A DNA stretch of 6,174 bases. Origin: Deltaproteobacteria bacterium. GTDB taxonomy: Bacteria; Myxococcota; UBA727; JABDBI01. Below, piece after piece: positions 1-4,823 of the stretch. Numbering within the stretch: the stretch's first letter is position 1; every line of letters starts with the position of its first letter. The stretch spans positions 1 through 6,174 of the forward strand of contig JAESQZ010000043.1 in the NCBI GenBank assembly GCA_016764955.1, in the 5' to 3' direction. Below the pieces are notes generated by a model. It ran no database searches. It was not told the DNA's origin and saw only the letters and a list, made by a program, of their open reading frames with translations. The translations under genes were made by a program, and so were the position numbers.

Positions 1-1126
1 CGGTACACTTGCGGTTCGAGAGCGTGTGATTTATTTCGAATACGCCACTTCGTTTCTCAATACCAAGCTTGAGCTATCGCCTTTTAAACTACCTCTTCGC
101 TCAGGCGTGTTTAGATGTGCAGACAGAGTATTCGATGGGATATGGGGTGTGTTTAACGATAGCCTGCCAGACGGCTGGGGCAGGTTGCTGCTCGACAGAA
201 AGTTGATGAGTCTGGGAAAAAGTCCCAAAGATCTAACGCCTCTGGATCGGCTCAGCTATGTAGGCACCCGCGGCATGGGGGCCCTTTCTTACGAGCCAGA
301 TATCAGCGATCAAAAATCATTGCTGCAAACCGATTTGGATCAAATAGCCGGTGAGTGTTATCGATTTCAAAACGACGGTGAGGAGACATTTATCGATGAG
401 CTTCTGACTCTAAACGGCTCTTCAGCTGGCGCGAGACCTAAAATATTAATTCGTTTAGACTCTGGGGAAGACTGGCTCATTAAATTTCGTTCTTCATCAG
501 ACTTAAAAGACGCGGGTTCAATTGAATATGCCTACCATTTAATGGCAATAGAAGCTGGGCTTCAAGTCCCAAAAGCCAGGCTTTTTGAGTCCAAAACCTG
601 CTCGGGATATTTTGGCGTTAAACGCTTTGACCACATAAACGACCAGGTGATTCATATGCATACCGCGAGTGGATTATTGCATGCTGACTATCGAATCCCT
701 AGTTTGGATTATGAAACTTTAATGAAAGCGACTGCCTGGTTAACGAAGGATGTACGAGAGTGTGAGAAACTCTTTCGTATCGCTGTGTTTAATGTGATGG
801 CCTATAACCGAGATGATCATACTAAAAACTTTTCGTTTTTGATGGATGCAAACGGAAGCTGGTCTTTAGCGCCTGCCTACGATTTGACATTTTCCGCAGG
901 CCCAATGGGAGAGCATTGCGCCACGGTGATGGGAGAAGGCAAGAAACCAACTCAAGCTCACCTGTTACGTTTGGCCAAGGTGGCGCAAATTACAGACACC
1001 AAAGCATCGGAGATTATTGAGCAGACACAAAATTCGATTTCAAAATGGGCTGAATTTGCCCAAGCAGCTGGAGTGACTGCTGGTTCACTTAGGCTGATTA
1101 GTTCTAAATTATTATCGAGTCAATAG
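1..1126 (+). CDS. hipA: HipA-family serine/threonine kinase toxin (5' end outside the window)
   Basis: HipA-type toxins of type II toxin-antitoxin systems are protein kinases. E. coli HipA phosphorylates glutamyl-tRNA synthetase, halting translation and causing dormancy; a HipB-type DNA-binding antitoxin normally neutralises it. Counting from the GTG at 26, the ATP-binding glycine-rich loop GSSAGARPK is at residues 131-139, with S132 aligning to the autophosphorylated Ser150 of E. coli HipA. The catalytic loop NRDDHTKNFS is at 261-270 (D263 the likely catalytic Asp), and the metal-binding Asp is D286 in LAPAYDLT. The N-terminal HipA domain covers roughly residues 1-100. The frame stays open upstream of that GTG to base 2 and reads GTLAVRER, which matches the usual HipA N-terminus, so the GTG is internal and about 10-20 residues are missing. 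All active-site residues are present and the C-terminus is intact. HipB usually lies directly upstream and is not visible here. The substrate cannot be predicted; many HipA relatives target other proteins. Confidence 0.93.
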   Translation, partial: GTLAVRERVIYFEYATSFLNTKLELSPFKLPLRSGVFRCADRVFDGIWGVFNDSLPDGWGRLLLDRKLMSLGKSPKDLTPLDRLSYVGTRGMGALSYEPDISDQKSLLQTDLDQIAGECYRFQNDGEETFIDELLTLNGSSAGARPKILIRLDSGEDWLIKFRSSSDLKDAGSIEYAYHLMAIEAGLQVPKARLFESKTCSGYFGVKRFDHINDQVIHMHTASGLLHADYRIPSLDYETLMKATAWLTKDVRECEKLFRIAVFNVMAYNRDDHTKNFSFLMDANGSWSLAPAYDLTFSAGPMGEHCATVMGEGKKPTQAHLLRLAKVAQITDTKASEIIEQTQNSISKWAEFAQAAGVTAGSLRLISSKLLSSQ

Positions 1127-1128
1127 GA

Positions 1129-1157
1129 CTGGATCCCGGCTCAAGGCCGGGATGACA
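1129..1157. repeat. Palindromic repeat, main family, intergenic copy (hipA-gyrA)
   Basis: This 29-nt copy begins two bases after the hipA stop codon. It forms an 8-bp stem (ATCCCGGC at 1133-1140 paired with GCCGGGAT at 1146-1153) with the loop TCAAG and ends in TGACA. It belongs to the same family as the copies at 3783, 4210, 4246, 4483 and 4522, in the opposite orientation to most of them. No T-tract follows, so it is not a standard intrinsic terminator, although the hairpin could stabilise the hipA 3' end. Confidence 0.9.
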
Positions 1158-1175
1158 ACCACTCTCCCATTATCA

Positions 1176-1204
1176 TTGCCATCTGGCCAGCTTTGCACTA
1201 GATT
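1176..1204 (+). promoter_or_regulatory. Possible gyrA promoter
   Basis: TTGCCA (1176-1181, five of six matches to the -35 consensus) is followed after 17 bases by TAGATT (1199-1204, four of six matches to the -10 consensus). Transcription would start near 1210-1212, only a few bases before the gyrA ATG at 1214, implying a nearly leaderless mRNA. No good Shine-Dalgarno sequence exists at normal spacing; the best is AGGG at 1207-1210, only three bases before the ATG. The match is weak and could be chance; a promoter further upstream, or read-through from hipA, is possible. Confidence 0.2.
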
Positions 1205-1213
1205 CCAGGGCTT

Positions 1214-3775
1214 ATGTCAGACATTAGTTCTATTAGCATTGCGGAAGAGCTGCGCACTTCTTTTCGTGATTACTCAATGAGCGTGATTGTTGGGCGGGCA
1301 CTGCCCGACGTCAGAGACGGCCTCAAGCCTGTACATCGCCGTATTTTATACGCCATGTTTTCAGAAGGACTTTTGTCTTCCAAAAAGTTCAGCAAGTGCG
1401 CCGGTGTCGTCGGTGAAGTGCTTAAAAAATATCACCCACACGGTGATATGCCCGTTTACGAAGCCTTGGTTCGTATGGCTCAGCCATGGAACATGCGCGA
1501 GTTACTTATCGACGGCCAAGGTAATTTTGGCAGCGTGGATGGCGACCCAGCAGCTGCCTATCGTTATACGGAAGCAAGGCTTTCTAAAATTGCTGAAGAG
1601 CTTTTAAGAGACATCGAAAAAAACACCGTCGATTTCATCCCAAACTTTGATGGCACTGTTAAAGAGCCTGTTGTTCTGCCAAGCCGGGTGCCCAATTTAT
1701 TAGTAAACGGCTCCGAAGGCATTGCTGTAGCCATGGCCACAAAATGCCCGCCGCATAACTTGGGCGAAGTTGTTACTGCTCTTCTCGCTTTAATTGCTGA
1801 AAAACATGAAGACGGCCCAGAAGTCGACGCACAAGCGTTGTTTCAAATGGTCCCAGGGCCAGACTTCCCAACCGGCGGATTCATTTGCGGCACCAGTGGC
1901 TATCAGTCTGCTATCAAAACAGGCCGTGGCTCCGTGATTATGCGCGGCAAAGCCAAAGTTGAGTACAACGAAAAAGCCAAGCGCCAGCAGGTCCTCATTG
2001 ATGAAATCCCCTACCAAGTTAACAAAGCACGCCTACTTGAACGCATCGCGTACTTGGTTCGCGACAAACGTATTGATGGCATCACGGATATTAGAGATGA
2101 ATCAGACCGTAATGGCATGCGCATCGCTATTGATTTAAGACGCGATGCTATGGGCGATGTAATCTTGAATCAACTCTATGATTTAACGCCGCTTCAATCT
2201 TCTTACCCCATCAACATGCTTTCCATTGTTCATGGGCAACCCAAGACTCTCGGCCTTCGGGAAATATTAGAAGAATTTATTGCCTTTAGGCGCGAAGTTG
2301 TTACGCGCCGAAGCCGCTTTGAGCTCCAAAAAGCGGGAGAGCGATTCCATATTATTGCCTCCCTCTTAGTGGCTTTGGATTCGATTGATCGCGTTATCGA
2401 GATTATTCGCTCTTCGACAAACACAGAAGAAGCCAAAAAGCGCCTCTGCGATGAAAAGTTCCAAGGCGCCACCCAAATTGGCCTTTTTGCCAACTCCCCA
2501 ACCGAACAAATTGCTGCTTGGCTTAGCCAAGGCTTTGCGCAACTCGATGAAGTCCAAGCCTCAGCTATTTTAGAGATGCGATTATCTCGCTTAGTAGGCC
2601 TAGAGCGCGAAAAACTCCAAAACGAAGGCAAAGAGCTTTTAGATGTGATGGATCGCCTACGCGAGATTTTAGGCGATCTCAAAATCTTGATGGGCGTCAT
2701 CAAAGAAGAGCTCACTGAGATCAAAGATCGTTTTGCCACCCCACGTCGCAGTGAAATCACTGGCAGCATTAGCGACATGACGGATGAAGATTTAATACCA
2801 GAAGAAGAAATGCTGGTGACGATCTCACATCACGGCTATATCAAGCGGGCTCCTCTATCTAATTATAGATCCCAACGCAGAGGCGGTAAAGGCAAGCGGG
2901 CTGTTGCTTCTAAAGAAGAAGATTTCATTGAAGATGCTTTTGCAGCCTCTACCCATGCTCACTTGCTCGCTTTCACCAACAAAGGCCGTGTGTTCTGGGT
3001 CAAAGTGCATCAGCTGCCACAAGCAGGCCCACAATCTAAAGGACGCCCCATCGTCAACTTGATCCAGCTTGCTGAAAACGAAAAAGTTCGGGCAATCTTG
3101 CCAGTGCGCCACTTCCCAGATAAAACTGACGAAAACTTCGTAGTAACCGCTACCAAGTTTGGCAAAGTCAAAAAAACAGATCTTAAAGCCTACTCCAACC
3201 CACGTGCTAGCGGCTTGATCGCTTGCGGCATTGAAGATAGCGACGAGCTTGTAAGCGTTAAAATTACCAACGGCCATCAAGATTTGATTTTGTCTAGCCA
3301 AGACGGCATGGCTATTCGCTTTAAAGCAGCCAATGTTCGCCCAATGGGCCGCCAAGCAGCCGGTGTCCGCGGCATTAACTTACGCAAAAATGACCAAGTC
3401 GTCAGCATGGAAGTGCTCGAAGAAAACGCCAGCTTGCTCACGGTAACCGAGTTTGGTTATGGCAAACGAACGGCCATTAGCGAGTATCGCCAGCAAGCCC
3501 GTGGCGGCATCGGGCTCATTACAATTAAAGTGGATGAGCGCAATGGTAAAGTCAAAGGCGTTATTCAGGTGAACCCTAATGACAACGTGATGATCATCAC
3601 CGACGGCGGCACTTTGATCAGGATGAAAGCAAGCGATGTTTCTGTAATTGGCCGAAACACCAAAGGCGTTCGGCTTATCTCGGTGAACCGCAAGAGCAAA
3701 GAGCGCGTGGTATCTGTGTCGCGTATTCTTGAAGAAGAAGAGGCTGAACAGGCTGCTGAGGAATCTGCGGAGTAG
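1214..3775 (+). CDS. gyrA: DNA gyrase subunit A
   Basis: GyrA is the DNA-cleaving subunit of the cytoplasmic A2B2 gyrase, which introduces negative supercoils using ATP hydrolysed by GyrB. The protein is complete at 853 residues (E. coli GyrA has 875). The winged-helix cleavage domain contains the catalytic pair R117-Y118 in AAAYRYTEARL, and I170 matches the DNA-intercalating Ile174 of E. coli. The tower and long coiled-coil dimerisation region span roughly 340-500. The C-terminal beta-pinwheel starts near 525 and carries the GyrA box QRRGGKG at 554-560, which separates gyrase from ParC. An acidic tail occupies 839-853. The ATG at 1214 is the first start after an in-frame TAG at 1199-1201. 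The region around FSKCAGVVGEVLKK recalls Myxococcota/Bdellovibrionota-type GyrA, not the gammaproteobacterial type. Residues facing quinolones are unusual: M79, P80 and E83 replace Ser83, Ala84 and Asp87 of E. coli. The conserved GIAVGMATNIPPHNL block reads GIAVAMATKCPPHNL here. Confidence 0.98.
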   Translation: MSDISSISIAEELRTSFRDYSMSVIVGRALPDVRDGLKPVHRRILYAMFSEGLLSSKKFSKCAGVVGEVLKKYHPHGDMPVYEALVRMAQPWNMRELLIDGQGNFGSVDGDPAAAYRYTEARLSKIAEELLRDIEKNTVDFIPNFDGTVKEPVVLPSRVPNLLVNGSEGIAVAMATKCPPHNLGEVVTALLALIAEKHEDGPEVDAQALFQMVPGPDFPTGGFICGTSGYQSAIKTGRGSVIMRGKAKVEYNEKAKRQQVLIDEIPYQVNKARLLERIAYLVRDKRIDGITDIRDESDRNGMRIAIDLRRDAMGDVILNQLYDLTPLQSSYPINMLSIVHGQPKTLGLREILEEFIAFRREVVTRRSRFELQKAGERFHIIASLLVALDSIDRVIEIIRSSTNTEEAKKRLCDEKFQGATQIGLFANSPTEQIAAWLSQGFAQLDEVQASAILEMRLSRLVGLEREKLQNEGKELLDVMDRLREILGDLKILMGVIKEELTEIKDRFATPRRSEITGSISDMTDEDLIPEEEMLVTISHHGYIKRAPLSNYRSQRRGGKGKRAVASKEEDFIEDAFAASTHAHLLAFTNKGRVFWVKVHQLPQAGPQSKGRPIVNLIQLAENEKVRAILPVRHFPDKTDENFVVTATKFGKVKKTDLKAYSNPRASGLIACGIEDSDELVSVKITNGHQDLILSSQDGMAIRFKAANVRPMGRQAAGVRGINLRKNDQVVSMEVLEENASLLTVTEFGYGKRTAISEYRQQARGGIGLITIKVDERNGKVKGVIQVNPNDNVMIITDGGTLIRMKASDVSVIGRNTKGVRLISVNRKSKERVVSVSRILEEEEAEQAAEESAE

Positions 3776-3782
3776 GCTAACC

Positions 3783-3812
3783 TGTCATCCCGGCCTCCGA
3801 GCCGGGATCCAG
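3783..3812. repeat. Palindromic repeat, main family, copy after gyrA
   Basis: This 30-nt element starts seven bases after the gyrA stop codon. Its 8-bp perfect stem (ATCCCGGC at 3787-3794 with GCCGGGAT at 3801-3808) encloses the loop CTCCGA. All 30 bases are identical to the copy inside the winged-helix gene at 4246-4275, which implies recent spread or conversion. It may act as a 3'-end hairpin between the convergent genes, but it lacks a T-tract. Confidence 0.92.
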
Positions 3813-3840
3813 CATTGGCTGCCCTCTCACATCGGAGACC

Positions 3841-3876
3841 TCACCCCTAACCCCTCTCCACCAAGTGGAGAGGGGA
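3841..3876. repeat. Second palindromic repeat family (CCCCTCTCC hairpin)
   Basis: A perfect 11-bp stem (CCCCTCTCCAC at 3851-3861 with GTGGAGAGGGG at 3865-3875) encloses a three-base loop, CAA, and is preceded by TCACCCCTAA. Sequences of this kind (ACCCCTAACCCCTCTCC followed by its complement) are a familiar dispersed repeat type in proteobacterial genomes, by recollection. It is unrelated in sequence to the main family. It lies in the convergent gap between gyrA and the winged-helix gene, where the strong hairpin could limit read-through from either side. No poly-T follows on either strand, so calling it a terminator would be speculative. Confidence 0.75.
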
Positions 3877-3892
3877 ACTAACATCAACGCAA

Positions 3893-4612
3893 TTACCTAT
3901 ACGCCGGACGTGTTCTTAAAATACGATCAATATTATCCGGCGGCGGCGTCTTTGGGTATGACACACCAAATAAGGTCGAGTCCGGATTATTAATTCGAGC
4001 ACCGCTTGGCTTTCCAGTTTCGCGCTCTTGGATCAGATACAAATTATCAAACATGAGGCGCCAAAATTTGGTTTGATGCTCGATATGTCTGATTTTATGA
4101 GTTGCCTCATGGAAAAACTTTTCCCAATCAAAGTCTTCGGGGAAATTATAGCGAAATACATTTCGGCAGTTGTCGAGGTAGAATTTGGCTTGGGTGCAGA
4201 GGGGGTTTTTGTCACCCTGGCGAAGGCCAGGGTCTAGTTCCATGTTGTCATCCCGGCCTCCGAGCCGGGATCCAGTCGATAGCGAAATGTTTTTCTGGAT
4301 TGCCACGTCGCTTCGCTTCTCGCAATGACGCAGTATTTCGTAAATCTTACATCTCTTTTCCCGCTTGCCCGTTTCTTTTAAGCAGCCCTGTTCTTTGAGT
4401 TGCTTGAGCGCTCTGTAAATACTGCGCCGTGAGCAGCCTAGTAAGTCAGCTAGTGTTTGCTGACGAATTGCGAGCGTAACCCTGTCACCCCGGCCTCCGA
4501 GCCGGGGTCCAGTAAAATTAACTGGATCCCGGATCAAGTCCGGGATGACAGCCTGGTGCTCAATCCACTCCAATACTTTCTCAGCTCTCTTCGACAATTT
4601 CACATCAGACAT
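3893..4612 (-). CDS. Winged-helix DNA-binding protein with in-frame palindromic element insertions
   Basis: A 239-residue cytoplasmic protein of unknown specific role, probably a transcriptional regulator or replication-related DNA-binding protein. A winged helix-turn-helix is visible: helix 1 at residues 6-20 (LSKRAEKVLEWIEHQ), then VTLAIRQQTLADLLG with the recognition helix in CSRRSIYRALKQLKEQG (60-76) and a basic wing at 78-93. The C-terminal part (137-239) is rich in aromatic and charged residues (around FDWEKFFHEATHKIRHIEHQ) and was not recognised. Residues 22-44 and 95-136 are translations of palindromic repeats (peptides such as VIPDLIRDP, TGSRLGGRDD and RHCEKRSDVAIQ). Removing them leaves a core of roughly 174 residues with a contiguous winged helix. 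The ATG at 4612 is chosen because AAGGAGA lies five bases upstream; an in-frame TTG at 4654 would add 14 residues but lacks such a site. A 19-bp dyad overlaps the upstream edge of that site, suggesting autoregulation. The frame is open throughout, so it may still be functional, though a decaying gene is possible. Confidence 0.75.
   Translation of the reverse strand: MSDVKLSKRAEKVLEWIEHQAVIPDLIRDPVNFTGPRLGGRGDRVTLAIRQQTLADLLGCSRRSIYRALKQLKEQGCLKETGKREKRCKIYEILRHCEKRSDVAIQKNISLSTGSRLGGRDDNMELDPGLRQGDKNPLCTQAKFYLDNCRNVFRYNFPEDFDWEKFFHEATHKIRHIEHQTKFWRLMFDNLYLIQERETGKPSGARINNPDSTLFGVSYPKTPPPDNIDRILRTRPAYR
4210..4237. repeat. Palindromic repeat, main family, divergent copy inside the winged-helix gene
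   Basis: This 28-nt copy keeps the TGTCA end and an 8-bp perfect stem (ACCCTGGC at 4214-4221 with GCCAGGGT at 4226-4233), with a short GAAG loop. Compared with the common form, two stem positions changed on both arms so that pairing is preserved. On the minus strand it is translated as LDPGLRQGDK (about residues 127-136), a different reading frame from the neighbouring copy eight bases away. Confidence 0.75.
4246..4275. repeat. Palindromic repeat, main family, in-frame copy inside the winged-helix gene
   Basis: A 30-nt element with stem ATCCCGGC (4250-4257) and GCCGGGAT (4264-4271), base-for-base identical to the copy after gyrA at 3783-3812. On the minus strand it is read as TGSRLGGRDD, residues 113-122 of the host protein. 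At 30 nt it is a multiple of three and free of stops in this frame, so insertion could keep the downstream frame. Confidence 0.92.
4295..4330. repeat. Third palindromic repeat family, in-frame copy (GCAATGAC type)
   Basis: On the minus strand this element reads GTCATTGCGAGAAGCGAAGC and continues into GACGTGGCAATCC. Terminal ATTGC (4299-4303) and GCAAT (4322-4326) pair, and the interior contains the near-repeat GAAGCGAAGC. By recollection, very similar dispersed sequences occur in many proteobacteria, including rickettsial genomes. It is translated as RHCEKRSDVAIQ, residues 95-106 of the winged-helix protein, directly after the wing. It is unrelated to the main family, so two kinds of element inserted into the same linker. 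Confidence 0.75.
4483..4512. repeat. Palindromic repeat, main family, compensated variant inside the winged-helix gene
   Basis: A 30-nt copy whose 8-bp stem is ACCCCGGC (4487-4494) with GCCGGGGT (4501-4508) and the loop CTCCGA. It differs from the identical pair at 3783 and 4246 by a T-to-C change on one arm and the matching A-to-G change on the other, so the stem stays perfect. It is read as TGPRLGGRGD (residues 34-43), the same frame as the copy at 4246. It is paired head to head with the copy at 4522, separated by nine A/T-only bases. Confidence 0.9.
4522..4550. repeat. Palindromic repeat, main family, inverted copy inside the winged-helix gene
   Basis: A 29-nt copy in the orientation opposite to the one at 4483. 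Its stem is ATCCCGGA (4526-4533) with TCCGGGAT (4539-4546) and the loop TCAAG. The innermost pair is A:T where other copies have C:G, again compensated. On the minus strand it is translated as VIPDLIRDP (residues 22-30). With the copy at 4483 it forms a composite inverted block of about 69 nt (4482-4550), 23 codons, between helix 1 and the rest of the winged helix. Confidence 0.9.
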
Positions 4613-4617
4613 ACGTC

Positions 4618-4624
4618 TCTCCTT
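4618..4624 (-). promoter_or_regulatory. Shine-Dalgarno site deciding the winged-helix gene start
   Basis: On the minus strand AAGGAGA lies five bases before the ATG at 4612. This strong match fixes the start there; no comparable site precedes the upstream TTG at 4654. Confidence 0.7.
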
Positions 4625-4642
4625 GTCAACCTGAGATTGACA
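4624..4642. promoter_or_regulatory. 19-bp dyad, candidate operator upstream of the winged-helix gene
   Basis: TGTCAACCTGAGATTGACA is symmetric at eight of nine base pairs around a central G. It sits 11 bases upstream of the winged-helix ATG and touches the upstream edge of its Shine-Dalgarno site. Size and symmetry fit the site of a dimeric helix-turn-helix regulator, so autorepression is a plausible inference. Each arm contains TTGACA, the -35 consensus, on opposite strands; no convincing -10 lies at the right distance on the plus strand. It could alternatively act in the mRNA as a small hairpin next to the ribosome binding site. Confidence 0.4.
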
Positions 4643-4823
4643 GCTAGGGGCCAAAAACTTATGTCTGCTTTTGACCAGTTGATGGTTGCCGCTTTCCCCG
4701 CCTTGTCTAAAATTTGGGGATCGCGGCTTTGCTAATTTAAGAGAATCATACGATAGACTGATTTCGGATTGCTATCGGTCAAATGACTGATGGTGGGGAT
4801 TTTTATTTTAATGGAGATTTGAA
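4643..4823. other. Remainder of the divergent intergenic region
   Basis: This is the rest of the gap between the divergent winged-helix and lipoprotein genes. A 24-codon open frame (4661-4735, starting MSAFDQLMVAAFPALSKIWG) is present but lacks a convincing ribosome binding site. An imperfect inverted repeat (GCCGC at 4688-4692 with GCGGC at 4723-4727, plus CCCC at 4696-4699 with GGGG at 4716-4719) overlaps it. CGATAG (4751-4756) and CTATCG (4772-4777) form another short inverted pair. The stretch 4799-4812 is T-rich. A promoter for the lipoprotein gene is expected here but no clear -35/-10 pair was found. Confidence 0.4.
4813..4816 (+). promoter_or_regulatory. Shine-Dalgarno site of the lipoprotein gene
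   Basis: GGAG within ATGGAGATT ends seven bases before the ATG at 4824, normal spacing, and supports that start. The ATG at 4811 that overlaps it opens a frame of only three codons. Confidence 0.6.

Noticed and set aside
26..28. GTG at 26 as the hipA start codon
   Set aside because: The frame continues upstream to base 2 with HipA-like residues (GTLAVRER), so it is an internal valine codon.
2230..3355. Long minus-strand open frames inside gyrA (2230-2778 and 2855-3355)
   Set aside because: Low-complexity or unrecognisable antisense translations of a clearly real gyrA.
1214..3775. ParC (topoisomerase IV subunit A) instead of GyrA
   Set aside because: A complete GyrA box, QRRGGKG at residues 554-560, and a full beta-pinwheel domain favour gyrase.
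3783..3875. Two hairpins after gyrA as Rho-independent terminators
   Set aside because: Neither stem is followed by a T-run on either strand, and both match dispersed repeat families.
4210..4550. CRISPR array
   Set aside because: Copies occur in both orientations, spacing is irregular (8 bases to over 200), and each copy is itself a palindrome; they match dispersed hairpin elements.
4652..4654. TTG at 4654 as the start of the winged-helix gene
   Set aside because: The ATG at 4612 has AAGGAGA five bases upstream; the TTG has no such site, and the extra 14 residues would span the dyad.
4102..4735. Plus-strand open frames opposite the winged-helix gene (4102-4398 and 4457-4735)
   Set aside because: They lack ribosome binding sites and exist mainly because the palindromic repeats are stop-free in several frames; the minus-strand frame has a clear helix-turn-helix and a good Shine-Dalgarno site.
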